Source: Apostichopus japonicus (lineage: Eukaryota > Echinodermata > Holothuroidea > Aspidochirotida > Stichopodidae). Taken from it: 64,000 nt of DNA. Numbering within the stretch: position 1 is the stretch's first letter; each line of letters opens with the position of its first letter. The notes under the pieces are model-generated. The model saw only the letters and a program-made list of their open reading frames with translations, was not told the DNA's origin and made no database searches. The position numbers and the translations under genes were made by a program. The stretch spans positions 16,268,764 through 16,332,763 of the forward strand of contig NC_092583.1 in assembly GCF_037975245.1 (NCBI RefSeq), written 5' to 3'. Positions 1 through 12,087 of the stretch are shown here, in pieces.

Positions 1-3000
1 TCCCTGGAGGATTCATATAGACTCTGCATGCAGTATGTCACCCTATTTTATTGCTCTGTTAACTAAGACACCAGTCACTTTACGACATCCATAGGACAAG
101 AATATTACGTTTCAACTGAAACGACGTACCATTGGACGGCTGGCGGCTTGGGTTATAACTGTGTATTGCATATTTACCGCCCACCCTCTCTCGACTGTTT
201 AGTTTTTGAGCTAGAAGAAGTGAATGATGTTAAACATAGTAATTCGCAACGTAATCGCCAACCCTAAGATATGTAATCTTCATATATCACGCATGAATTC
301 CTAACATGCCTAAATTACACTCAATCCTCCTGGATTTTACAACATCAGTAATTTATATCATACCCTCAATATTAAAAAAAGTGATAATAACTGCAAGCAT
401 GCCAAAACAAGTGACTACACACTGGGTATCTTTGGGGACTTTTCCAGACGCATAAAGGCTACTCTAAATTGTGATAGGGTACCAAGATCCGACAACTAAG
501 GGCTTCCATACTTTATACTAAATCTTTGACTTTATTTATTAATACTGCCCTCGACTCCATACCATACCGATACAAAATATTAATGCACTTCTGATTTATT
601 GAAAAGTCACCCAAGATAGAGCCTGTACACGAAAGCAAAACGACTTATACCAACAAAATGAAATCTCCGTGTTTTAACCATTCTACCATTGGAACACTTT
701 AATGAAGACACCTGACGCTAAAGGTTAAATCGAGATAAGCGGATGGGAGACCGGTCACCTTGTTTGGTGGTGGGTCGAGTGTGGTGGTAGTGGATATAGT
801 GCGTAAGGTAGTCAGTGTGGGGGTGGTGGGGGGGGGAGGCTGTCATAAAAGTACGTACTATACATCCTTTGTTTTTCTGTAATTGTCTTTTCGACATATT
901 GAGCAAAATAATGTGAGATGGTGGATGGAACGGCCTCCATATATGACTACCTCTGGTTTATGATTTATCTCTCGCTGAATTAACATCACAATGCATGACG
1001 TCTCTCAAAGGCGCATTCCCTGGAGCGACGTATGCACTGTGGAATGCAGTACTACAATACAAGTCTAAGAAACTTGCCTAACAAACACGACTGCAACAGG
1101 AAGTAGTTCCGCGAGAAAAAAATAAACATGCTGATACAGCTGTCAATTATGATATCGTGCTCTTGTGTGACTTGCAAAATGGCGACTGTGGCGTTCAAAT
1201 GCTAGCAAAAAGTTGACATGTTTTAACAGCAAATTCGCCTTGAAACGGAATCCTCTTTCTAATGTGTCAATACCGAATAACATGGTGAGTGTCTGTTTCA
1301 GTCAAAAAATCATTTCTTAGTAGCATTTCAAATAAGGTCTATATCAGTTGCATGTAGCAATAATGCCCCCTCGCCTATAGCCTAGGTCACTAGTCAAGTT
1401 TCTTTTTAAATGTCGGATATAAAGCAGAGATAAGAAAAATAACAGTTCATTCTGTTTACTCAGCGTTTATTCAGTGTTTTAACATTCACTTGAATTAAAA
1501 TCTTTAAATAATAACTCTCCAGATTACCTAATGTTATTTTTATCCTATTCTAACAACTGTTGATTTAATTAATAACTGCTATAAATATTTAAACAATGTA
1601 CATAAAATGTAAATGTGACTGTGACAGGATGTGTTAACGACATGACGTCACAATCCATAGACTATTTATGAGTACAAATTGTATTACGTAATAGTGTATT
1701 CCATTAATGTTGCAACGGATTACTTATCGTAGCCTGCTTTTGAGACAGCACGTCTCTTCATCATGACACTACCTATGATATGACAAAATACATCAACCGA
1801 TAAACCTGGATTATCAAACGATTTATCTTATTATTCAACATTTGGCTTGTCATCACATCACATCACATCATAGGTAGTTTCTTCTCAACGGAGAACACAT
1901 CGTTTAGAAAAAGGAACTCATATTAAAGTGATTACGTGCGTACCGAAAAAGGAAAAAAAACCTATAACATAATGTTTGATGATATGTTTTTCTTTATATT
2001 TCAATATACCATTGGTGTTGTTCAAGAATGAAATATGTCATTGAATGACTGATAATGACAGTGATAGTTGCTAAAACTAACGGAAGCGGCGTAAAAAACG
2101 GCAAAATTTTGAAAGCACTTTTATTGAGAAAAAACAAACGATTCTCATCATAGTCTAGGAGTTAGACCACGCATAGATGTAAATTTAGTAATTCATATGT
2201 AAAACTAAAGAGCAAAACGGTATGCATACTGCATATATAGTACACGCTCATCATGTTAAATAGTAAGATGCTGTTGTTTTTTACTCGACTTAACTCTTTC
2301 TCTGCGTTAGGTTCTAGCACCGGACAACTAGTTTCATATCATACAGGACTTTAAAAGCGAGATTTTCGCTGAATTGAAGATACAATAAAGATAATAAATC
2401 GTTGTTCCTTCGATCAGCTTCATCAGCTAACTGTAACTGTTGTGCCTACAGGTACTAGATGTATAGAAGCCAATGTTTTAGTATAATATTAGTAGCCTAG
2501 TAAGAGACCTAGGCTGATAAAACTCACAGAGACATTGTGTAGATGGTCGTAGGTCTGTGATATTATGTGTGACCATTGGCCAGGGTTTTGCACATTTATT
2601 ACTGTTGTCACTAGTCTGATAGTCATATCGACGAGCTTTTCTTTGATCAAGGAGAGATTCGTTGTTACTGAATATGCATTACAATGCATTCTATTATTGG
2701 CTTGTTTAAATCAAGAGGCACGGTGTAACAGAATACATGAATGAAATCTGTCTTCATCGGATAAATGTTGTGATACTTTTGATCATTAATTTCTTAATTA
2801 ATGAAACGTTTTGTAAAATTAACTTGGTGAAACCTTATTTATCATGGTTCGTTAGATAAGCAGCTTTAACGACGTTCCATTTCTTCGAAAATGAACAGTT
2901 TTATGTATATTTCCCTTTTTCGAAACGCACAGAATCACTTTTAATATTCTATAGTTATTATCTTAATGATAGCATTTGCTTACAAGGAAATTATAGTATA

Positions 3001-3020
3001 AACAAAAGTAGTAATAATTT
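1..3020. other. No gene recognised; AT-rich flank
   Basis: This stretch lies downstream of lectin gene A. I looked for CTLD, EGF or LDLa signatures and transposon protein motifs on both strands and found none. The short ORFs here have no recognisable domain. Only a small CATCA-type run near 1850-1872 stands out. Confidence 0.5.
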
Positions 3021-3023
3021 TTT

Positions 3024-3029
3024 TTTATT
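3024..3029 (-). terminator. AATAAA poly(A) signal, lectin gene A
   Basis: The minus strand reads AATAAA starting 34 nt after the lectin A stop codon, followed by an A-rich run. The position suits a short 3' UTR. Confidence 0.6.
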
Positions 3030-3062
3030 GTTGATAATATCCCGAATCTGTACAGCTGGTAT

Positions 3063-3290
3063 TCAGTAACGAGGCATTTTACAGATGAACTTAAAATACC
3101 AGTCTGAGCTGTCGTGTACGTCATGCCACTTGCCATGTGCATCACCGCTATCGTACAGAAGATAAAGGTATTGTCCAACAGTTGACTGTTGACCGGCATC
3201 AAAATTGGTGTAATCGACACCTGATCGATCAGACCACTCGTGTCTTCCATTTTCGTGATCAGATAAGCCAATCCATAATCCAGGTCGAGT
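3063..3290 (-). CDS. Lectin A exon 3: CTLD C-terminal half
   Basis: This exon encodes 75 residues starting TRPGLWIGLSDHENGRHEW and ending FICKMPRY. It holds the WIGL core strand, the WHD variant of the WND motif and the last conserved cysteine. The acceptor is ctctcgtag and the phase is 0. Confidence 0.9.
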   Translation of the reverse strand, partial: TRPGLWIGLSDHENGRHEWSDRSGVDYTNFDAGQQSTVGQYLYLLYDSGDAHGKWHDVHDSSDWYFKFICKMPRY

Positions 3291-6200
3291 CTACGAGAGA
3301 ACATAATAAAGATTAAGCAATATACCTGAGTAGCGCCAGATTCACACCAACTTCAACCCGGCGCAACGCACCGCACGCAGCTTGCCCCTCCCCTTCCCCC
3401 CTTATTTCACAGGCTGGAAGTGCTCACAGAGGACGTTTTACTTTGGATGCCTCTTGGTGTTGTGGAAGGGGGCGGGGAGAGATTAACTGGGCATTTGGTC
3501 GCCTCTGGATAAACCGACATTATACCAGCGACATTACGTATTAGGTAAAGTTTATTTGCATTCAATTTACGCACATTTATCAGAACCGGCGCGGTCCTGT
3601 CTTATAACACTTACTACGTTGAACCGATACGGTAAACATTAATTGATATTTTATCAACTTAACAAAACTGTGGAATCTGCTGTGAAATATTTGCAATGGC
3701 TTACGGTAGCAACCTTAAACTAAGCACCACCAGTTTTTTGTTCATTTCTTTTCTTACACAACAATTTACTACTGACAACACCTCCACATATATGTGCCTA
3801 TTGAAAGGAGTATTTTTTCATTTAAGGTGAAATGATGGGGGTTTGTTAGGAACCCATTACTCCTCAACAAAGATGAGGGTAGGCCTACATGCTTTCAGCC
3901 ACGTCACTTTTTCGATAGTCATGTGTGATGATCACCCTTCAGCCCATTAGATTAAAAACCAACCTTTCCTGCCGCCCTTCTCCAGCACCCACGAACGATT
4001 ACCGAGCTATGTAACAGTAAGGTATATAATATGATATACTTACATCGCGCGCACGAAATGACTTCCAGAAATGGAAGACAAATTCGTGTTCCTCTTGGGA
4101 ATGTATGGATACTAGATCCGCGAGACCACTTAAGTCATCATCTGTACTGAAAAGGCGGCAGAAGTTAAGAGCGGTATACCATGAAACTTCCTCCGCGAAA
4201 TATCTGCAGGAAATAGACCATGAATAGTTTATTATTGTCATATAGTTCCCGTTGGAAATTTGTGTGGTACAGCTGTTTGAATTATTTAAAAGCATGAATT
4301 AGTCGTCATTTTCGTAAAGATATGTTGTCGTAACTTGTCAACGCGACCAAATATCGTACTTTGGGCGTGTTGTGTAGTTTTATATGCGCACCTCAGCAAC
4401 TCGACAATTTACCAATTTCCGTCAAGCTGTAACGTTAGCGTAAGTTTTCAGCTCTATAAAATATTTAATAATATTTTTGACGTGTTTTCAAGTTATGTAC
4501 ATTGCAGCAACTCGACGATTGGATAATTTACGCCATGGCGTTGTGTTATATTAACACCCTAAATCTACTACTCGCCCGGAGTCCCGTCAGAACCACCGTA
4601 CTTTTCTCAGTCTTGAATTATTATTCGGATAATATCACATAACTGTCGTATTAGAAAGTCATTATTCACACTGAAAAAGTACATACTTCCACAAGTTCAG
4701 ATCTCATCCCCAGAAATAAACAGAAGAGAAAGCTATTCAAGTGATGGGTTAGTATTTTCGTGATTGTCATGTAAGGACATCGGCGTATATATTAACCTGT
4801 ACCGACTATGTTAATGTTACTTGTAATTCAGCCTCTGAAGAAGATCCTTCTAGGATCGACACGTCAAGCCTACTTACATTTTCACATTCCCTTTCAAAGC
4901 TTAGCTAGAGTGATCTGTAATTTGATTATCATATAATAACAAGAGAGTTATATAGTTGGGTTTTTTCAGACAAACGTTAACCTTTTTCACGCATGCAAGT
5001 GATAAGTAAAGCAACAATAACATTTGCCTCTGAAACTTTGATAGATGTTATTACGAACACTCAAGCTGAAATACAACGCTGATCACAATTCCACTTTTGT
5101 TGGTGGGGCAAAAATGATTGTACTTGAAAATGTAAAACCCGTTTAGTGTAGAGCCCTCAAATGGTCACAATGACACCCCCACCCCCTTTCTCTCTCTCTG
5201 AAGCCTTGAGAAACACCCACATGACGCTTATAATTACGTGACGGGCCACGTTAAATTATTATCCTTGCGACTCATGCGTGGTATCCACCCCTCCCCCATC
5301 TCGCATTATCAACTACGGTAATCAAACGTGTTTACGATTGGAAAATATATGCAGTTCAAGTATACTTTGTTTGTGATTTCACGCGATTCTCGCTTTTAAG
5401 TGAAAAGTATTTCAATTGTGTACAATAATAATTTGCACGACATGGAAGACATTTGTGGGCTTAGAGTGTTACTAGTGTCATGTGACCATACGATCGTGTG
5501 CTCTGATTAGACAATGTCTGATAAAGGTGCTTGTCATGGGTGATACAGCTTTAACTATAGGCCATTGTATAACTATACTACTTTAAACATGCCATGGTAT
5601 TGTTATGCTGCTTTAACTATATATGCCCCGGTATAGCCATCCTGTTTTAAGTATGCATTGGTATGGTCGTACTGGTTTCAATATTCCTTGGTATGGCCAT
5701 TCTGCTTACAATATGCCACTTTAGGGCCATCCTGTTATAAGTATGCATTGCTGGCCATACTGGTTTGAATGTACCTTAGTATGGCCATCCTGTTTTAAAT
5801 ATGCCCTGGTGTGGCCATACTGGTTAAAATATGCCTTTGTATGGCCGTACTGGTTGAAATATACCTTTGTATAGCCATCCTGTTTTAAATATGCCTTGGT
5901 ATGGCCGTACTGGTTTAAATATGCATGCCCTTACATGGATAAACTGCTGTGATGCTAAATATGCCCCGTTATGGCTATGGCGCTTCAAATTTACTCTACT
6001 TTATATGTGCAATTGGTGTGGCACTGCTGCTTTAAACGTGCCCTGATATGGATAACGCGCTGCTCCAATAAGACCATGGGATCGAGAGGAACTATACGTT
6101 CATATCCTGGACGGGCGTGGACATGTAAAGTTATATAGTATAAAGTTACATACTAGGAACTTAGTATCAAATGTCTGGCTCATATTATTTCCAATTTCCG

Positions 6201-7247
6201 TTTTTCGTATCAAATTTAACGACGGTTTCCACTTTGGTTTTCGTTTCAAATAATCCAAGTAGACTTTTGTATACGATGGGTCTGGGGTCCTCTCCCGGAA
6301 AACAATTATAGACTGCCGCAAATGCGATTTCCGTCCAATATTTAACAACTGTGGATAAATATCATAAAATGAGAACTGATGCATGTCATTTGCACAATGC
6401 TGCATCAAACTGCGCCAAAGTTCAATACAGTGGAATTTGAAATACAGCGTTTGGTCAAGACAAATTGGTGGGGACACGGTATATCATGTCCTCACCACTG
6501 AAAAAGTTGGTGGGGACGCGTCCCGCTGTCCCCACCAGGATCTGCACCCATGCTTTATAGGTATACGCCAATACATTCAGTTGCACCCTGTGCTCGCAGT
6601 TTTCTTACCTACAGCCTTAGTGAAACGTTATCAAAACGTCAAGGTGTATAACCGATTCTTCAGAACCCATGAAGAAGTTTTGATTAGCACGGATTGTGAA
6701 TGAAACGACTTGAACTGACTTTATTGAGGATACGTAAAAAAAATCGTGACTATGTGATACGTATGCTTATGATGGTACCCATGGTCGGATCTAGGATTTA
6801 AAAACAAGGGGTGGGGTGTGACACTTGGGTCGTTGAAGCCGACTCCCATGTAGGAGGTATGTCTAAGTGTTTTCCCAAAGAGAAATTTAAATTTTAGACG
6901 AGTAATGAGTGCATTTTGAGGCAAATTAGACTATAAGTTAGGTGTGGGGTTGAAAATCTACCACAAGTTGGAAATTATGTAGAAAACTATGTTTTAATGA
7001 TTGACGGTTTGAAATTAACGCTAGCAAACAGACAACCACTGAACAGTAAAACATTGCAAATGACGATGATGCATATATTTCAAGACCTTCGTTTTGTAAA
7101 ATGAAACAGAAAAAAGATGCCAAACCTGTAGCAATTGCCTCTCCATGGAACCCAATATAAAGGACATGGTACCTCACATTCACTTGCCGGTGATTCGGCG
7201 GTAGTAAACGCAAGTAAGAACACAGGAAGGATGACCATCAGCAACAT
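3063..7247 (-). CDS. Secreted C-type lectin A (three exons, complete)
   Basis: Exons are 7126-7247, 4044-4203 and 3063-3290 (510 nt, 169 aa). Exon 1 starts at an ATG with an in-frame TAA just upstream. It encodes a hydrophobic signal peptide (residues 1-17) and then CEVPCPLYWVPWRGNCY, the N-terminal cysteine pair and aromatic strand of a long-form CTLD. Exon 2 continues YFAEEVSWYTALNFCRLF. Exon 3 has PGLWIGL, EWSD, KWHDV and FICK and ends at TGA. Phases are 2 and 0 and all splice sites are GT-AG. C56 should pair with C164. The inner C2-C3 disulfide cysteines are absent, no EPN or QPD motif is visible, and the usual WND is WHD (residues 149-151), so classical calcium-dependent sugar binding is doubtful. 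It would act outside the cell; its ligand is unknown. Confidence 0.88.
4044..4203 (-). CDS. Lectin A exon 2: CTLD first helices
   Basis: This exon encodes 53 whole codons plus one base. The sequence YFAEEVSWYTALNFCRLF is the typical first helix with the first conserved CTLD cysteine, followed by LADLVSIHSQEEHEFVFHFW. The acceptor is ctgcag and the donor GAT/gtaagt. Confidence 0.9.
4821..4870 (+). repeat. Dispersed hairpin-core repeat, copy 1
   Basis: It reads gcctctgaagaagatcc followed by ttctaggatcg and acgtcaagcc. The same core recurs at 24626, 38831 and 63001. The inner GATCC/GGATC arms can form a small hairpin. Confidence 0.65.
5558..6060. repeat. Minisatellite, about 32 bp unit
   Basis: About fifteen diverged units are visible, each built on tatgccttggtatggccgta followed by ctggtttaaa. 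Unit length varies by a few bases and the 3' copies are more degenerate. It lies mid-intron, not at a splice site. Confidence 0.85.
7126..7247 (-). CDS. Lectin A exon 1: signal peptide and CTLD start
   Basis: ATG at 7247-7245 opens MLLMVILPVFLLAFTTA, a clear signal peptide, then the cysteine-rich CTLD entry ending GNCY. An in-frame TAA precedes the ATG by three codons. The donor is TACAG/gtttgg, and the split Arg codon joins exactly to exon 2. Confidence 0.88.
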
Positions 7248-7753
7248 TGTAAATTGTTAGTTCCTTCTTCCTAGTTACTTTGAAAATGAACCACTATGAA
7301 CACAACAGTTCTATCCTTGTAGTTCTTTCAAATATGTAATGCAAAGTTCATTTGGATTACAATTTGTTACTTTAATAAGTCTTAGTGATGAACCGTTTAC
7401 ACAAACCGTATAAGTCAATATAGCAGCGATGTATTCGAAGAAAAAAAAGATCATTAACCACAACAACAGATTACAGGAATTAAAAAATTAAATAATTACC
7501 CTTTGTTCTTTGCTATCCGTACCTTATCATCGTTAAGTACATACCGCGCTTTTCATGCAAGTTACGAAAACGGATATTGCATTATACAGGATATGTTGCA
7601 GATAACAATATCGTGACGTATCATCTTCGATGGGATACTTATCAATATGGTTTCCTTATCTATCTGTTCTGCATTATTGACCCCAATCAATACTTCAAAT
7701 TAAATCATTTGAATTCAGCAGTATGCAAGAAGAACAAAACAGCAGGAATTTCC

Positions 7754-7773
7754 TTTATTGCGGTTACTTTAAT
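7754..7773 (-). terminator. Poly(A) signals of lectin copy B
   Basis: The minus strand carries ATTAAA (7768-7773) and AATAAA (7754-7759), about 47 and 61 nt after the copy B stop codon. Confidence 0.5.
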
Positions 7774-7819
7774 AAAAAAAAATATAAAAAAATTCACAGG
7801 CAGATGTACTTCACTAGCT

Positions 7820-9166
7820 TTAAACTGCCCGACTCTGCGATCGACGCGACATTTTACACATAAACTGAAAATGGTAGTCTTCACGTTCAGCCACATCGTG
7901 CCATTTACCATGCGGTTTTGAGCTGGTTTCGAGCCAGTCCGCCATGAAGTAAAGGTATTCGGACCCCGAGGACTCCCCAGCATCGAAACGAGTGTAGTTG
8001 ACAATCGAGCGATCCGACCAAACATGTACGCCATCTTCTTCCACGTCATTCAAACCGATCCACAATCCTGGTTTGCGATTTCTCTCCTGTTTAGTAAAAT
8101 ATAGTTTCATCTTAGCATTTGTGATATATTCGACAGAGACAGACCACGTGGAGGACCATGGAACTATACTATTACAAGTTGATATTTATGAAATAACTTT
8201 CACACAGACAATGGCATCAAGACGGGTAATATGACCGCTGTATATTTGTCAGTTAGTAACAACTCCCAGCTCGGAGGTGCGAAGGTAGGACGTAAAATCG
8301 TTACTTAAAAGATAAGTTTGGGCATAACTTCAATGCTAGGCTTATTTCTATACCTTTCTCGTTTTCAAGATATTACCTTTAGCTTATGCTATATATCTTG
8401 AATGTTCCTTTAAGGCTTAATTTGTGATATCAATTTAGGCCTAAATGTTAATATTTATGCATTGTTTTATATATTTTTACAACCCAACCAAAACATAGCA
8501 TCCTTGAGTGACATTCAAATCCGTTTGTCCTTGGCAAATGTGAAATGCATTTTAATCATGTTATTTGAGGTCGTTAAAGTGTAATGATTTCCTATTGAGC
8601 TTTTTGTTGCATCTGTACCGCAGGTTTTGAAAAAAAAACATGCCTGTGCCCGCCATCTGAACAACCACCGTGTGTACCAAAACTTCAAAACAACAACTCC
8701 CTGATTCATGCCTATGGGTCCAATTGAGCCAAAAACTGTCACTAATAAGAATATAGATTGGTCAGTGAATAATTAGTGCTTTCGCATTATGAAACGGATT
8801 AATATAATATAAATAATATTAATTCACTCAATTAAACTTGGTTAGGGTTGTGAAGTGTCGTTCTCAAATATATTGAGAACGATTAAACAATGACTGTTTT
8901 AGATTCTACACAAGTACAAAACACCCCTACTTAATAGTGGAGTATACCGACCGGCTACGAATGGGGACATGATCCTTGCATCCATTCGTAGCTTAGATAC
9001 TAAACTTACTTCAAACTGTCACAAAGATCGCCAATAATGGTAGACAAACTCTTCTTCTTCAGAGGAAAGAATAGAGACCAGATCCGCGAAACCACGGTCT
9101 TCATCTGTACTGAAGAGTCTACATGTATTCAAGGCATCATACCAAGACAGCGCTTCGCCGAAATAC
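7820..9166 (-). pseudogene. C-type lectin B, truncated and interrupted
   Basis: Two exons align with lectin A. Exon 2 is 9010-9166 (YFGEALSWYDALNTCRLF then FADLVSIL) and exon 3 is 7820-8086 (PGLWIGLNDVEEDG, HVWSDRS, GKWHDV, FMCK). Splice phases match gene A (phase 2 in, phase 0 between). Exon 2 has an in-frame TGA four codons before its donor, where A has an Arg codon. One other codon is missing relative to A. Exon 3 is open for 88 residues, with a longer basic end than A. No signal-peptide exon is recognisable between 9167 and 14000. It is therefore most likely a decaying tandem duplicate; an allele, assembly error or unrecognised alternative donor remains possible. Confidence 0.75.
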
Positions 9167-11170
9167 CTGCGTGAAATAAGAACAGATATTACACTCTAAA
9201 TCGGTCATTATAACGTAATAATAAATATACGGTAATTCACCAGCGAAAAATACTACGTATCCATAATGACCTGTTTGATCAAGTAGACACAGTTATATAC
9301 ATTAATATCATTAGATTATGTTAACATGAAACCTGACACCTCCATAATTGTCAGTCGTTTAATTGTCAGTCATTTAGCGCCTTAGTGCAATTTTTTTTTT
9401 GGCGCTTCATAAATTTCAGGATTTATTGAGTCGTGCGGACTTTCCCGCCACAATTATTTGGGAAGTCAAAGACCACTGTCTGGGTGTTTACCCCCCACCA
9501 CCCTCCCATTCAACCTCGTACAAGATTTCAAGAGTATTTATTTAGCGTAACATCTGTTTCGTCGCCTCAAGTTAACGACACAATGCGCACCGGGTCCGAG
9601 TTGGCAAATCAATGAACCAATTCGTCCCTGCGCGACAGAGATAACTTCAAGCAATTTATTTAAATTGATTTGGATCACTTTTTCGATGCTATCTCGTACC
9701 ATGCATCATTATAGCCTGATGAGTTAACATTCATTGTAACTAACTTAGTAAACCGCGAAAACTTCGAAGTTTGCCAATGTTGCTATAGTTACCTGCAATC
9801 CATACGAATATCAACAAGTGTCTGCTGGGTGACGAGATTTGGTTGAGTATAGAATCAAGAAGATCAAGTAATCGCTCAGTACCATTGGTACGAAAAAACA
9901 AATGCAGTTTGTCAAAAGTTGATCAAAATTGTATAGGCCTAAGCTTATTTTAGATAATCGTACCTTTTGGTATTATCTGTTGGCCAAACGCAGAAAAGCT
10001 TGGGGATATTTTTACCCTTTACGCTTTTCTCTGTAATTCCAGTCATCTCTTTTCATAGCAATGTCCAAGATTTAAAGATCATCAGTATTGGACCCAAACT
10101 TTTAGCATGCTAAAAGTTCCTACAACTTTTCAAAAGTGCTTTCTTGCTGGTTCTGCATCTCCAAGTACTATATTGGAAATGTTGAATGAACAGTTTGTTT
10201 CACAGACAAAAATACTATGAGGTTGGGAAGTAAAATACTACTGGCACATTTGGGGCCAATAGTGGTGATCTTTGAATTTAACTCCCAAACTTTACCTAGG
10301 ACCCAGACTAACAGATTTTAGAATGTGCTATACATTTCGTATGCCTCGTCAGTTTCCACATCCCGTTATCTACTGCAAACTGTCAATGATATGTTAACAT
10401 TATATTACAACCTACAATACTCCCATAGGCCTACCTATAGCAGTGGTTCCTCCAGGGCGTCCAAAATGTCGGACAGGGTTCTAGACATTCACACGAAGAA
10501 GGCTACCATCCACTGGATACCACGATTAAGAAGGAAACACAGTAAAGGATATTCATCTTTATACCCAAAATATATCTCGTTCTTGAATTAGATGCCCCTG
10601 TTGCAATAGCTTTATGTGTTATCCCTTCGTATACGCCTTTAAACAGACTGTCCAATCAAAGGCCTAGTTAGGTAAATCGTGCGTTCCTTCTTAAAATGAC
10701 GCAGTATGTACAGATGTGTACCAGAAGTAGACTTTGTCTGAAATCTCTATTTCATGCATGTAGTGATCTCCCCGTGGGAAAAGCACCCGTAAATTTCACG
10801 ATGCCTGTGGTGTAGAGTGTAAGGCAACGCTTTTTATGTTTTATTATCATTCGTTTTTATCATGTTACCATAAGGGGTCAAGAACACTCTTTCCCTTTGG
10901 TTTTTGTTTCATTTCAAGTTTGGGCCTTTGTAGAATTGTATCAATGGAGCAGATCATAGTAATACGGTTGTGGACATGACTGCTGGAAAAGAACTCATTT
11001 AGACGTGTGACGGGGATTTGGGGCCTGTGTAATATAGTGTAAGTGCAAAATTTACATAAGTCATACCAAGTATGTGACTTTTTGTGATGGACACATTTAT
11101 TTCCTTTGTCTGAGGTAAATGTTTATGCTGTTGTGATAGCTATCATGTTTCATTAACTCTCAATACCGTA

Positions 11171-11251
11171 GCATTTGAACAAGTGTTGTAACAAGCCTAG
11201 TCAGCCCCCCTCCCCCTGAACAAGTGTTGTAACAAGCCTAGTCAGCCCCCC
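11171..11251. repeat. Direct duplication with poly-C tails
   Basis: The sequence gaacaagtgttgtaacaagc followed by ctagtcagcccccc occurs twice head to tail. Confidence 0.85.
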
Positions 11252-12021
11252 CCCCCCCCCTAAGTATCGGCCTTTACGTGGCTGCTGCACTTAGTTAAGT
11301 ACCTGACTCGAACTTTTGTCTCTTCCTGGTCGCTTGACTCGAACCAGCAACCTTTAAATGACTCAATTCGGACTCGACCATCTACTGAATTCGAGTCAGA
11401 CAGTGTGTGAGATTCCATGTTGCCCGGGTGCGTGTTAATGAAACAAATCACATTAATAAATATACCGAGAAGAGAAAGGCTCCACTGGAGATTGTGAGGC
11501 TGAAATGTTAATTTTTTTTATATAAAATTGAGAACAAAAAGCGTGCTACTATTTGTGGATTAGAAAGAAAATGGCTTAGACTTCTAAGTCAAGTTTGCTG
11601 TTCGTACAACCAAAATGTAAGGCATGCAGAAAGAATCCTAAAATTTTGCCCTGTATAGTTTTATGTAACATTGAACTCAGATGGAACAAAGATGCCACTG
11701 AACAAGATAAAAATATCGACTAAGATTTGAGCAAGTAGAATGAGTGTTGCTATGGTATCGCGTAACCATAGCGACAATTGGTTTGATTTTACCATTTGTC
11801 GCTATTGTTTGTAAAGAGACTCTAAATTCAGTCCTGGTATTAGCTATAAAACAGGTACGAAAGTTGTTAAATTCCGTAGGTTATACAATATATCCGTACC
11901 ACATGAATGAATACTCTTGCATTGTTGTAGGCCTAGTAATAGAGCTGAATTAGTTTTCATGTTTATACAGTACGTTAATTAACATTCTGTTCAATTTGTC
12001 TTCTATTCGAACGGCCAAGTG

Positions 12022-12025
<4 letters not shown>

Positions 12026-12083
<58 letters not shown>
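12026..12083. repeat. (TA)n microsatellite
   Basis: Nearly pure TA dinucleotides for about 58 bp. The opposite strand gives a meaningless Ile-Tyr ORF. Confidence 0.95.

Positions 12084-12087
<4 letters not shown>

Larger units (their letters stand above)
4204..7125 (-). other. Lectin A intron 1 (2.9 kb)
   Basis: The intron joins the signal-peptide exon to the CTLD exons. It contains a 32 bp minisatellite (5558-6060), one copy of the hairpin dispersed repeat (4821-4870), and otherwise nothing I recognise. The short ORFs on both strands have no domain. Confidence 0.75.

Noticed and set aside
7577-7921. Plus-strand ORF of 114 codons opposite lectin B exon 3
   Set aside because: It overlaps a clear CTLD exon in antisense and shows no domain of its own.
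9010-9040. TGA in lectin B as a selenocysteine or readthrough codon
   Set aside because: CTLDs are not selenoproteins, the paralogue has Arg here, and I see no SECIS-like element.
9785-9850. Possible first exon of lectin B ending GATTGCAG/gtaact, giving MDCRYFGEALSW on joining
   Set aside because: The frame has no signal peptide and no CPxxW motif and is closed by a TGA upstream. The match rests on one donor only.
10325-10591. Plus-strand ORF of 88 codons in the intergenic region
   Set aside because: No recognisable domain, signal peptide or splice context.
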